The position numbers and the translations under genes were made by a program. Below are positions 1-8,158 of a stretch of DNA of 43,225 nt, piece by piece (position 1 is the first letter of the stretch; each line of letters starts with the position of its first letter). This stretch comes from an uncultured bacterium. GTDB lineage: Bacteria; Bacteroidota; Bacteroidia; Bacteroidales; CAIXTV01. The stretch covers positions 1 to 43,225 of the forward strand of contig CAIXTV010000030.1 of the NCBI GenBank assembly GCA_903922465.1. Direction: 5' to 3'. Under the pieces are notes generated by a model. That model was not told where the DNA came from. It did not search any database and saw only the letters and a program-made list of their open reading frames with translations.

Positions 1-20
1 AAGTATCGAATTAGGGGGAA

Positions 21-56
21 TTTGAAAAATATATCCTTGGATTATATTTACTTTTG
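21..56 (+). promoter_or_regulatory. Promoter of the DUF4249-like lipoprotein gene
   Basis: TACTTTTG at 49-56 fits the Bacteroidota -7 consensus TAnnTTTG. A TTTG at 21-24 could be the -33 element, with a slightly long spacer. Transcription would start near 63, about 25 bases before the ATG at 89. Confidence 0.5.
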
Positions 57-88
57 CCAGCAGTATCCATTTCGATTAAACATTGCCA

Positions 89-1093
89 ATGAAAAAACTC
101 ATTCGTTTCCTTTTTCTGCTTCCGGGCTTATTTGTATCCTGCGAAACCGACTTTAATGTTATTGCCAATTACAAAGAAGTCGCAATTGTTTATGGCTTGC
201 TCAATCAAAACGACTCCATTCATTATCTGCGAATAAGCAAGGCTTTTTTGGGCGATGGCAATGCACTTACTTATGCACAGGTAGCCGACTCATCGAGTTT
301 TGGATCCGATATAACTGTTGTGCTTAATGAAACCCCAACTTCAGGGCCTGAAAAAGAAATTGTGTTCGATACGGTTACACTGTTTAATAAGGAAACAGGT
401 GTTTTTTATTCTCCAGGCCAGCTATTTTATTTCTCAAAAGCAAAACTTTCGGAAAGCAGTAGTTATAAGCTAAAAATCACCAACAAAAAGACCGGCTATG
501 AAGTAAGTTCCCAAACTAACCTGATTCATAATTTCAGCATTTCAAAGCCACTATCTGGTTCTACCGTAATAAGTTTTAAAAGGTCAAGCACTTCGAAGAA
601 TAAATTTACTTGGCAAAATGCAATTAATGGCAGAAGATACCAATTTAAAGTCTATTTTAATTATAAGGAATTGGATATCAAGGATGATACAACTTATAAA
701 AGGGTTCTCTGGCTTTTTCCGGAGCATATTGCAGAAAGCATTGATGGTGATTATAAAATTGATGAAACTTATGTGAACGAAGACTTCTTTAAAATATGCA
801 CAAAAACATATTATACGGATAAGGCGAAGGAAGACAGTATAGTAGCGCGTTTTGCATCGACCATTGAACTTGAAGTTGCGGTTATTGGCGATGAATTCAA
901 CACTTATCTTGAAGCAAATGGACCCTCAACCGGAGTTTTGATTGAAAAGCCTGTGTATAGCAATATAACCAACGGACTTGGTTTGTTTTCGAGCGTATAT
1001 GAAATTCGCCGCGCACCACTTGAACTTGGACCGGAAACCGTGTTAGACCTGCACGCTATTGATTCTTTAAAATTTGCAAAACCAACAAAATAA
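89..1093 (+). CDS. DUF4249-like outer-membrane-associated lipoprotein
   Basis: The protein has 334 residues. It begins with a lipoprotein leader, MKKLIRFLFLLPGLFVSC, whose cysteine (residue 18) would be lipidated after signal peptidase II cleavage. I chose the ATG at 89 because the TTG six bases upstream would only lengthen the leader. The mature part is rich in beta-strand-like segments and starts with a stretch like the DUF4249 family (a VYGLL segment, then a serine/aspartate-rich segment and a strand-forming VVLNE segment). DUF4249 proteins are often encoded beside TonB-dependent receptors; the sequence before position 1 is not available to test this. The function of the family is unknown, and the family assignment is from sequence style, so it is moderate. 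It probably sits in the outer membrane or on the cell surface. Confidence 0.6.
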   Translation: MKKLIRFLFLLPGLFVSCETDFNVIANYKEVAIVYGLLNQNDSIHYLRISKAFLGDGNALTYAQVADSSSFGSDITVVLNETPTSGPEKEIVFDTVTLFNKETGVFYSPGQLFYFSKAKLSESSSYKLKITNKKTGYEVSSQTNLIHNFSISKPLSGSTVISFKRSSTSKNKFTWQNAINGRRYQFKVYFNYKELDIKDDTTYKRVLWLFPEHIAESIDGDYKIDETYVNEDFFKICTKTYYTDKAKEDSIVARFASTIELEVAVIGDEFNTYLEANGPSTGVLIEKPVYSNITNGLGLFSSVYEIRRAPLELGPETVLDLHAIDSLKFAKPTK

Positions 1094-1341
1094 AACATTT
1101 GCAGCAATAATTTGTATCTTCTATTTCACTAAATCAAATCTGCTAATCATAAATTATTATGTTGAATGATTGTATGTGGATAAAGATCAGGGTTTTCTAA
1201 GCCAACCTATACGGGTTAGGTATTTTAGCTCAATATTTTATGTGTTTTCACCGATTCTGCACATATTTTAAATATGCTGGGTCGCTAATGAATATTTTTT
1301 TTCAATCCTTTTTACTTCGTCTAAATATGTCAAAACCTTTA

Positions 1342-1349
1342 TACATTTG
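1342..1349 (+). promoter_or_regulatory. -7 element of the proline dehydrogenase gene
   Basis: TACATTTG matches TAnnTTTG. It lies 20 bases before the ATG at 1369 and argues against starts further upstream in the same frame, which would lie before the transcript. The rest of the 275-base gap from 1094 holds no gene or clear terminator that I can see. Confidence 0.6.
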
Positions 1350-1368
1350 CACCCTTAAAAACTTCACA

Positions 1369-2535
1369 ATGCTTTCATTTGAAAATACTGAAATAGCCTT
1401 TCGTTACAAGAGCAATTCCGATTTGTCGAGGGCGCGGATGTTGTTCGGCACCATTGCCAGTCCTACTCTGGTTAAAATTGGGAAATCGCTCACTTACTTT
1501 TCGCTAAATCTGCACTTGCCAATCGCATGGATCATTAAACCAACACTTTACAAGCATTTTGTAGGTGGCGAAACACTTGATGAATGTGAGAAAACGGTGC
1601 GGTTATTAAGTAAATACCAGGTGAAATCCATCCTTGATTATTCGGTCGAAGGTGGCAAAGACCGCGAAAGTATGCAGCGCACACTCGACGAAACCCTTCG
1701 TTCAGTTATTCATGCTGCAAAGCATCCCGATATTCCTTTTTCTGTTTTTAAGCCAACTGCTTTTGCTTCGCAGGATGTTCTAACATTGGCATCCGAAAAT
1801 GGAAAAATAGATAGCGAAACTGCCAAATCCATTCAGTTTTTTAAGGAAAGCGTAGAAAAACTCTGTAAAACTGCATTTGAAAACGATATTCCTATTATGA
1901 TAGATGCCGAAGATTCTTGGTATCAGCCATTTGTCGATCAGGTGGTTACCGAAATGATGGAAAAATACAACAAGCAGAAAGCCATCGTTTACAATACCTT
2001 ACAAATGTACCGTACCGATAGGCTTGACTTCCTGAAAAATGCATTGCACAAAGCCGAAGAAGGGAATTATTATCTTGGGATGAAATTTGTGCGTGGCGCT
2101 TACATGGAAAAAGAGCGATTCCGTGCTGCCGAAAAAGGGTATCCATCACCTATTCAGCCCGATAAAGAAGCTACCGATAAAAATTATGATGCTGGAATCG
2201 CTTTTTCATTGGCACACCTCGACAGAATTTCGGTTTTTAGCGGTTCGCACAACGAAAAAAGTAATTTGCTGTTGGCAGAATTGATGGAAAAACTTGGGCT
2301 TTCCCACAACGACCATCGGATTTGGATTTCGCAACTCTATGGTATGAGCGATCATATAAGCTTTAACATGGCCAACGAAGGCTATAATATTACCAAATAC
2401 ATCCCTTACGGACCGGTGCGAAATATTTTGCCATACCTTATACGAAGGGCGGAAGAAAACACTTCGATTGCCGGGCAAACTGGCCGCGAATTAAGCCTTC
2501 TGGAACAAGAAAGAAAAAGACGAAATCAGGGGTAA
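1369..2535 (+). CDS. Proline dehydrogenase (one-domain, FAD-dependent)
   Basis: The enzyme oxidises L-proline to pyrroline-5-carboxylate, passing electrons through FAD to the quinone pool at the inner membrane. The 388-residue product matches the stand-alone Bacteroidota PRODH family in length. Visible marks of the PRODH TIM barrel are KFVRGAYMEKER at 239-250, YGM at 324-326, a YIPYGPV stretch near 345, and RRAEEN at 359-364. By comparison with PutA, the paired arginines of the last motif hold the substrate carboxylate. No aldehyde dehydrogenase domain is fused, so P5C oxidation must be done by another gene. The start at 1369 is set by the promoter just upstream. The gene appears to be transcribed alone. 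Confidence 0.95.
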   Translation: MLSFENTEIAFRYKSNSDLSRARMLFGTIASPTLVKIGKSLTYFSLNLHLPIAWIIKPTLYKHFVGGETLDECEKTVRLLSKYQVKSILDYSVEGGKDRESMQRTLDETLRSVIHAAKHPDIPFSVFKPTAFASQDVLTLASENGKIDSETAKSIQFFKESVEKLCKTAFENDIPIMIDAEDSWYQPFVDQVVTEMMEKYNKQKAIVYNTLQMYRTDRLDFLKNALHKAEEGNYYLGMKFVRGAYMEKERFRAAEKGYPSPIQPDKEATDKNYDAGIAFSLAHLDRISVFSGSHNEKSNLLLAELMEKLGLSHNDHRIWISQLYGMSDHISFNMANEGYNITKYIPYGPVRNILPYLIRRAEENTSIAGQTGRELSLLEQERKRRNQG

Positions 2536-2766
2536 AATGTTTTTTTTACCTCAATATGGAATTCTTTTAAGCAAATATCCTTCTCTATTATTCAGGAAAA
2601 TGGCTCATTTGAATTTGCACTTTGCCATTTTCTATTTGCTTTCCCCACATCACTTTGCACTTTTATCTTTGCACCTTTATCTTTCATCTGTTCCATATCA
2701 ACTTTTCCCTTTCAACTTTTCAATCCCGTTTGTTAAAAAACCTTAATCCAATACTGTGGTTCTTGT
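2536..2766 (+). other. Gene-free pyrimidine-rich stretch with repeated TTTGCAC
   Basis: No believable gene lies between the proline dehydrogenase and the GH89 gene. The plus strand is very rich in C and T and repeats short words such as TTTGCAC and TATCTTT between about 2610 and 2690. One of them, TATCTTTG at 2664-2671, matches the -7 promoter consensus but lies far from any start. No terminator hairpin was seen. Confidence 0.5.
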
Positions 2767-2800
2767 ATTGCCGTTTTTTAAGGCAATATGCTATCTTTGC
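2764..2800 (+). promoter_or_regulatory. Promoter of the GH89 gene with a candidate operator
   Basis: TATCTTTG at 2793-2800 is a perfect -7 element, and TTG at 2769-2771 is placed correctly for the -33 box (21 bases between). Between and overlapping them is a 7-bp inverted repeat, TATTGCC at 2767-2773 and GGCAATA at 2783-2789. A repressor bound there would block the promoter, but this role is inferred only from position. Confidence 0.6.
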
Positions 2801-2819
2801 CACCCAAAATAAATAATAA

Positions 2820-5705
2820 ATGAAAAATACCTTTTTACTGATAATCATATTATTAGCCTCATTTCCTTTTATCACAACCGCCCAAAGTAAAGTACAGGGC
2901 AATACCGATAAGGAGATTATGGCAGCAAAACAAGTCTTGATGCGTGTAGTTGGGATGAAATCTACTTCGTTCCAATTCGAAATCATACCTACTGAAAACG
3001 GCCTCGATGTTTACGAAGTAATCGCCGTTGGTGGCAAAGTACAGGTTAAAGGATCAAGTACTATTGCCTTGACACATGGTGCTTACGATTACATCAACAA
3101 AGCTTGTAACATGCAATATACATGGAGCAGCCAACAACTTGCATTGCCCAATAATCTTCCCGATTTTTCAATCCCACGCACAGTATCGCCATATAAGTTC
3201 CGTCAATATTACAACGTTTGTGCTTTTGGTTATAGCACTGCTTTCTGGCATTTTTCCGATTGGGAAAAAGAAATCGACTGGATGGCGATGCACGGTATAA
3301 ATATGCCATTGGCCATGATGGGTCAGGAAGCTATTTGGCAAAAAGTTTACAACGACATGGGGATAACAAACCAGGAATTAGCCGATTTTTTTACAGGACC
3401 GGCTTTCTTGCCTTGGCAGCGTATGGGCAATATTTATAAACATGACGGGCCTTTGCCACAATCGTACATCGACCAATCCATGGAATTACAAAAGCAGATC
3501 CTTACCCGCATGAAACAACTTGGGATGACTCCAATTGTACCAGGTTTTGCAGGGATAGTACCTGCTGCCTATTCCAGGGTAAATCCAGCTACTCTGCTTC
3601 GCGAAATGAAAGGTTGGTGCAATTTCCCTGCCGATTACAAATCGTATATACTTGCGCCAGGAACTGCCGATTTTACTAAAATCGGGAAAAACTATGTGAA
3701 CGCTTACCGGCATACTTTTGGCGATGTGCATTATTATATGGCCGATCTTTTTAACGAAAACGAAGTACCGGTTTCGGCAACCAACCGAAACGAAGAGCTT
3801 GCAATTTATGGCAGGTCTGTATTGGATGCTATAACCGAAGCTGATCCCGACGGTGTTTGGGTGATGCAAGGCTGGCTTTTTTACAATAATGAGAAGTTCT
3901 GGGATAAAAGTGCTGTTGAATCTTTCTTAAGTCGGGTTCCGAACGAAAAAATGCTGATTATCGATTTGGCAAACGAAAGTTTTGCCGGTTGGAAAAAACA
4001 CGATGGTTTTTATGGCAAACCATGGATATACAGCACAATACATAATTATGGCGGCAATTCGCAATTAGGTGGGAATTTGCCGTTTTTTGCCACAGATGCA
4101 CCTAAAATGCTTGCAAATCCTAAAAAAGGAAATGTTGTAGGGTTTGGTATTTCACCCGAAGGAATTGAAAACAACGAAGTGGTTTACGAATTGCTATCGC
4201 AAATGGCCTGGACAAACAAGGAAGTGAATATCAAAAATTATTTTACAGATTTCACCAAGCAGCGTTATGGCAGTACAGATGACAAAATAAACGAAGCATG
4301 GCTGGCATTGTTAGGATCTGTTTACGCAAGCAATAACGAGCATCCGTTAAACCTTTATCAGTCAAGGCCACCTTTTGGCTCAAATGTTAATAGGTTTGAT
4401 GATCCAAGTTTCAATCGTGCTGTCGATTTGTTTCTACAATCCATTGGCAATTATAAAGGCAGTCCTCTGTTTCAAACAGATTTGGCTCAGATTATTACCC
4501 AATATGCCGGCAATAAAGTTGATATTCTTTTACAAAGGGCAATGGAACTGAACAAACAAGGCTCACCAATAGAAAGTAAACGTGTATTTGGGAGGGCTTT
4601 TGAACTTATGCTGATGATGGATGGACTAGTCTCAACTATTCAGGATCAACGCCTCGAAAGAATGATCGACAATGCCCGGAAATGGGGAAAAAACAAGGAA
4701 GAAGCCAATTATTTTGAAGCAGATGCCAAAAGACAACTGACCCAATGGGGAAATAATTCGACACCAGTTCTTCACGAATACGGTTCAAAAGTCTGGAGTG
4801 GTTTAATCAGGGGATATTATTTGGGTCGTTGGAGCGCATATTCGCAAGCCATTCAAAAAGGGCAAAGCATCGACATGGATAATTGGGAAACCAATTGGAT
4901 AAATACCCCCGGATCGCTCACCAAAGCACCAACAACAGGCAATGCCAGCACTTATGCCGTAACTTTATACAAAGCTGTAAATGAATATATTGCTGAGAAT
5001 ATACCACAGGTAAAAATTTCTATGGTGTATGCCGGCAACAATAAAGCCCTGGTAACATTAATTTCACTTCACGATAGCCTTACCATGAATTATTCAACTG
5101 ATGGGCTTGCTCCAACGGCTGATCTAAATAATTATAAGAAACCTTTCGAGGTAAATTTGCCAGCAACCATCAAGGCCGCAGCATTTAATAAAAATATGCC
5201 TTCAGGCGACATCAGCTCCGTTTTTGTTCCTGTTTCATTTGGTAAAACCGCCAGCATTTCAACTGTGCCTTCCGAGAGATACAAAGCACAATATGGAGTA
5301 ACCTTAACTGATGGCGTTTTGGCTTCGGCTAATTATACCGATGGCAAATGGCTTGGGTACGAAGGTGAAAATATGGCTGCATTGATAAATCTGGACGGCA
5401 AATTTAAAATCTCAAAAGTTTCGTTCAGTTATCTCGAAAATAGCGATGCCCTTATATTTGCACCGCTTTCTGTAATTGTTGAAACATCTGAGGACGGCGT
5501 TACATATAAATCAGTAGGGGTTAACGATTTTAATGCCAACAATTGGAACAAAGCTGTCCAAAAGAATGAATTTTCCCTTAAATTCCCCGAAACTGATGCT
5601 TCTTTTGTGAGGGTGCTTATCCTTAACAGGGTGAATTGCCCCGAAAACCATTTTGCAGCGGGTAAAAAAGCATGGTTGTTTGTTGATGAAATTGCTGTGG
5701 AATAA
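2820..5705 (+). CDS. Secreted alpha-N-acetylglucosaminidase, GH89 (NAGLU family)
   Basis: The 961-residue protein starts with a signal peptide (residues 1-22, cut after TTAQ). It then has the small NAGLU N-terminal domain (about 25-120), the TIM barrel (about 120-460) and the helical C-terminal domain (to about 740). GH89 enzymes remove terminal alpha-linked GlcNAc, for example from heparan-type glycans or mucin caps. The two catalytic acids can be placed: E313 in FNENEVP (acid/base, equivalent to human E316) and E453 in NNEVVY (nucleophile, equivalent to human E446). After the catalytic unit come a chitobiase C-terminal-like segment (about 755-830, with LTMNYSTDG) and an F5/8C-like beta domain (about 840-960) that probably bind carbohydrate. 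No SusC/D genes are nearby, so this is not a visible polysaccharide utilisation locus. Export to the periplasm or surface is expected. Confidence 0.95.
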   Translation: MKNTFLLIIILLASFPFITTAQSKVQGNTDKEIMAAKQVLMRVVGMKSTSFQFEIIPTENGLDVYEVIAVGGKVQVKGSSTIALTHGAYDYINKACNMQYTWSSQQLALPNNLPDFSIPRTVSPYKFRQYYNVCAFGYSTAFWHFSDWEKEIDWMAMHGINMPLAMMGQEAIWQKVYNDMGITNQELADFFTGPAFLPWQRMGNIYKHDGPLPQSYIDQSMELQKQILTRMKQLGMTPIVPGFAGIVPAAYSRVNPATLLREMKGWCNFPADYKSYILAPGTADFTKIGKNYVNAYRHTFGDVHYYMADLFNENEVPVSATNRNEELAIYGRSVLDAITEADPDGVWVMQGWLFYNNEKFWDKSAVESFLSRVPNEKMLIIDLANESFAGWKKHDGFYGKPWIYSTIHNYGGNSQLGGNLPFFATDAPKMLANPKKGNVVGFGISPEGIENNEVVYELLSQMAWTNKEVNIKNYFTDFTKQRYGSTDDKINEAWLALLGSVYASNNEHPLNLYQSRPPFGSNVNRFDDPSFNRAVDLFLQSIGNYKGSPLFQTDLAQIITQYAGNKVDILLQRAMELNKQGSPIESKRVFGRAFELMLMMDGLVSTIQDQRLERMIDNARKWGKNKEEANYFEADAKRQLTQWGNNSTPVLHEYGSKVWSGLIRGYYLGRWSAYSQAIQKGQSIDMDNWETNWINTPGSLTKAPTTGNASTYAVTLYKAVNEYIAENIPQVKISMVYAGNNKALVTLISLHDSLTMNYSTDGLAPTADLNNYKKPFEVNLPATIKAAAFNKNMPSGDISSVFVPVSFGKTASISTVPSERYKAQYGVTLTDGVLASANYTDGKWLGYEGENMAALINLDGKFKISKVSFSYLENSDALIFAPLSVIVETSEDGVTYKSVGVNDFNANNWNKAVQKNEFSLKFPETDASFVRVLILNRVNCPENHFAAGKKAWLFVDEIAVE

Positions 5706-5724
5706 CGAATATTTATACAAAAAC

Positions 5725-5766
5725 AAAAAACAAACCTTTGAACTATATGTCAAAGGTTTGTTTTTT
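5725..5766. terminator. Bidirectional terminator between GH89 and DUF4301 genes
   Basis: A 17-base arm at 5725-5741 pairs perfectly with 5750-5766 around an 8-base loop. The plus strand ends in a run of T and the minus strand in a matching run, so it can stop transcripts from both convergent genes. Confidence 0.9.
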
Positions 5767-5793
5767 TTATGTCGATTGCCAATACTTGAATTT

Positions 5794-7338
5794 TTATTGA
5801 TGTTCTTTTCTCAACAAATCGTTTACTGTTTTAACTGGGTTAAATGTACTTATTGGTATTTCGACAAACACTGTTATCCAGTTTGCCATGGCACCATTCC
5901 ATAACCCAGGCAATTCCTGCGCTTTTAAATCCTTGCCGTCTTTAGATTTGGTTGAAATAAAGCCTGTTGTAGGATCAACAAATTTCCTCAAATCGAAGAC
6001 TTTACCTTTATAATCACGTACGCCACAAACCAAGTCCACAGGGTTGAAGTGTGTCGATTTTCCAAGAATTTCTTTTTGCTTGGCATTGTCCATATCAATT
6101 TGTGACGATTCGACTATTTGTAACGATATTTCGCCATTCGGTTCCTTAACCCAAAATGGGCCACCACCTGGTTCGCCTTCGTTTTTCACCATCCCACAAA
6201 CTTTAATGGGCCGGTCGAGCTTGTGGTGCAGATAATCAATCTTATCTTCACGGGCCATGTTGCCGAATTCCGGATCTACCACGAATCCTAGTTTTGATTT
6301 AATAAATCGTAAGATCGTTCTCAGGTCTTCATCATCTGGTTTATCATCAAGTGCTTCGAGGTGCTCAAAAACAGCATCCTGCAATTCGAAAAGATAGCCG
6401 CCCAAAACTTTCTTGTAAAGGTAAGTATCGGCTTTCATGCTGTCGGGCACAATATTATCGATATTTTTTATAAAAACAATCTCGCTTTCCCTGTCGTTCA
6501 GGTTTTCAATCAATGCTCCATGTCCACCTGGCCTAAACATCAGCCTTCCATCGGATTCGCGCATCGGTTTGTTGCCCATATCAACAGCAATTGTGTCAGT
6601 TGACGATTTTTGCAGCGAAAAAGTAAGTTCATAAGTAAGGTCAAAAAGGTCTTCGTACTTTTCTTTTACCCGGTTTATTTCTTCCAGAAACATATCGGCA
6701 TGTTCGGGTGATACCGTAAAATGTATTGCCGACCGTTTTTCTTTGTCCTTACAGTAGTTGGCAGCTTCTACCATGTGCTCTTCAATCGACATGCGCGCAC
6801 CATCAGGATACGAGTGGAATTTAAGCAGGCCTTTCGGAAGATTGGCATAATTTAAACCAACAGGGTTCAGCAAGTAGCTGATTATAGTCTTGTATTCGAA
6901 CTTTGCCAAACATTCTGTTATGCGGTAATCATCCTTGGCTAAGGCATTTGACAAGTCGTTGTAAAATGCAAAATCTTTGATCCTTTCAAAAAAATCCTTT
7001 ACAAGCTTTAACTTGGGTGAAGTTTGAAGTTGTTGGATTTCCTCGTCAGAACCATTAAAAGATTCCATATATTCGAATAAATGTTTGAACATACGGCTTG
7101 CAGCACCCGAAGCAGGAACAAATTTTAAAACTTCATAGCGTTTTGAATTTGAATCATAATAATATGACAACTTTTTTGCATCCCGCTGGTTGAAGGCTTT
7201 TAAACCATCGCCAACAATTGCCGGCCTATCAAGATTGATAAACGGAAATCCTTTCTTAAAGTTATCTATTTGTGATTCAACTACTTTTGGGTCGCTTCCG
7301 CGTGATTGCAATTGTTTTAGATCATCTTTTGTAAACAT
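5794..7338 (-). CDS. DUF4301 family protein, nucleotidyltransferase-like
   Basis: The 514-residue cytosolic protein belongs to DUF4301, common in Bacteroidota and of unknown function. Near the N-terminus, FVPASGAASRMFK (about 73-85) resembles the glycine-rich phosphate-binding loop of sugar nucleotidyltransferases. Further motifs are FRPGGHGALIENL near the middle and EPGGGPFWVKEPNG towards the C-terminus. Together they suggest a sugar-phosphate or NTP-handling enzyme, but the reaction is unknown. An upstream extension of the frame exists, but I chose the ATG at 7338 because TAACTTTG lies at 7365-7372 on the same strand, about 26 bases upstream. The gene is alone, convergent to the GH89 gene. 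Confidence 0.85.
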   Translation of the reverse strand: MFTKDDLKQLQSRGSDPKVVESQIDNFKKGFPFINLDRPAIVGDGLKAFNQRDAKKLSYYYDSNSKRYEVLKFVPASGAASRMFKHLFEYMESFNGSDEEIQQLQTSPKLKLVKDFFERIKDFAFYNDLSNALAKDDYRITECLAKFEYKTIISYLLNPVGLNYANLPKGLLKFHSYPDGARMSIEEHMVEAANYCKDKEKRSAIHFTVSPEHADMFLEEINRVKEKYEDLFDLTYELTFSLQKSSTDTIAVDMGNKPMRESDGRLMFRPGGHGALIENLNDRESEIVFIKNIDNIVPDSMKADTYLYKKVLGGYLFELQDAVFEHLEALDDKPDDEDLRTILRFIKSKLGFVVDPEFGNMAREDKIDYLHHKLDRPIKVCGMVKNEGEPGGGPFWVKEPNGEISLQIVESSQIDMDNAKQKEILGKSTHFNPVDLVCGVRDYKGKVFDLRKFVDPTTGFISTKSKDGKDLKAQELPGLWNGAMANWITVFVEIPISTFNPVKTVNDLLRKEHQ

Positions 7339-7364
7339 AGTTATGGTTTTTTGCGTGTAGTCGT

Positions 7365-7372
7365 CAAAGTTA
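7365..7372 (-). promoter_or_regulatory. -7 element of the DUF4301 gene
   Basis: On the minus strand this reads TAACTTTG, matching TAnnTTTG, about 26 bases upstream of the chosen ATG. Confidence 0.55.
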
Positions 7373-7581
7373 GCAATAAAGGTTTTACTAAAAAGATTTT
7401 TTGAAAAGAACAATGTGCATTTATGACAAAATTCTTGAAATGAAATATTATCATATTGTTATTCAGCAATATAGATGAAATTATTAAATTAGAGATTTCT
7501 ACAATATAGCAGTTATCCGAGGTGTTTATCTTTAATGTTGAAATATTTCTTTCACTTATGTTAGTCATTTCAGAAAAATAG

Positions 7582-7589
7582 TATCTTTG
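7582..7589 (+). promoter_or_regulatory. -7 element of the tRNA-Leu operon
   Basis: TATCTTTG, a perfect match to TAnnTTTG, ends 10 bases before the first base of the mature tRNA-Leu, so the 5' leader is only a few bases long. Confidence 0.65.
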
Positions 7590-7599
7590 CAGCCGCATT

Positions 7600-7683
7600 G
7601 CCCAGGTGGTGAAATTGGTAGACACGCCAGCTTGAGGGGCTGGTGTCCTTAAGGATGTGCAAGTTCGAGTCTTGTCCTGGGCA
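7600..7683 (+). tRNA. tRNA-Leu (anticodon GAG)
   Basis: This is an 84-base class II tRNA. The acceptor arms GCCCAGG (7600-7606) and CCTGGGC (7676-7682) pair, with discriminator A at 7683. The anticodon stem CCAGC/GCTGG encloses the loop TTGAGGG, with anticodon GAG at 7634-7636, reading CUC/CUU leucine codons. The long variable arm and the GTTCGAGTC T-loop are present. CCA is not encoded. Confidence 0.97.
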
Positions 7684-7709
7684 CTCATCGCACTTTAATA
7701 GTTCCATCT

Positions 7710-7793
7710 GCCCAGATGGTGAAATTGGTAGACACGCTGGTTTCAGGGACCAGTGGCTTTACGGCTGTGCAGGTTCGAGTCCTGTTCTGGGCA
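7710..7793 (+). tRNA. tRNA-Leu (anticodon CAG)
   Basis: This is an 84-base class II tRNA, 26 bases after the first and co-transcribed with it. The acceptor arms are GCCCAGA (7710-7716) and TCTGGGC (7786-7792), with discriminator A at 7793. The anticodon stem CTGGT/ACCAG encloses loop TTCAGGG with anticodon CAG at 7744-7746, reading CUG. It is the gene nearest the integrase at 8159 and may be the landing site of the island. Confidence 0.97.
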
Positions 7794-7807
7794 CCCTAAC
7801 AAAAAAT

Positions 7808-7845
7808 AACCGCTTGTAAACAGTTGTTTATAAGCGGTTTTTGCT
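7808..7845 (+). terminator. Terminator of the tRNA-Leu operon
   Basis: Arms 7808-7821 and 7826-7839 pair over 14 bases with one G-T pair and a 4-base loop, followed by TTTTTG. It lies 15 bases after the second tRNA. Confidence 0.85.
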
Positions 7846-7912
7846 TTGATGAACGTTTCTACACCACTTTCTATTTGAATCCGAAATAGTCATAAGAAAT
7901 CCAAGAAATAAA

Positions 7913-7965
7913 AAAGCCTGTAAATCACTGATTTACAGGCTTTAAAGTCGGGGTAGTAGCCCGAC
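7913..7965. repeat. Two adjacent hairpins between the tRNA genes and the integrase
   Basis: The first hairpin is a perfect 15-bp inverted repeat (7913-7927 with 7929-7943, one base between), containing AAAGCCTGTAAATCA. The second has GTCGGG at 7947-7952 with CCCGAC at 7960-7965. The first could be a terminator of a lost gene. Both could instead belong to the integration site. No other copy of these words was found in the window. Confidence 0.6.
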
Positions 7966-8125
7966 AAGTCATTAATAAGGTAGTATAACAAGATATTTTA
8001 AATAACTTTAAATCAATGATATAGCAAATTTTGTAGCTCCTTTAAAATACCAATTTATTCTAAGTTTCTTGAACAATATTTGAACAATTATTTTTTTAAT
8101 TTTTCAGACTAAACGATTTGTTTGC

Positions 8126-8133
8126 TAACTTTG
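8126..8133 (+). promoter_or_regulatory. -7 element of the integrase gene
   Basis: TAACTTTG matches TAnnTTTG and lies 25 bases before the integrase ATG. Apart from this and the hairpins above, 7966-8158 holds nothing that I recognise. Confidence 0.5.
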
Positions 8134-8158
8134 TTTTTCATTTTAACCTTCATCTTAT

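Noticed and set aside
2537-2816. Short reading frames between proline dehydrogenase and GH89
   Set aside because: They are translations of the pyrimidine-rich low-complexity tract and overlap the GH89 promoter.
7341-7688. Reading frame on the minus strand across tRNA-Leu(GAG)
   Set aside because: It overlaps a certain tRNA gene and the DUF4301 promoter and has no protein-like pattern.
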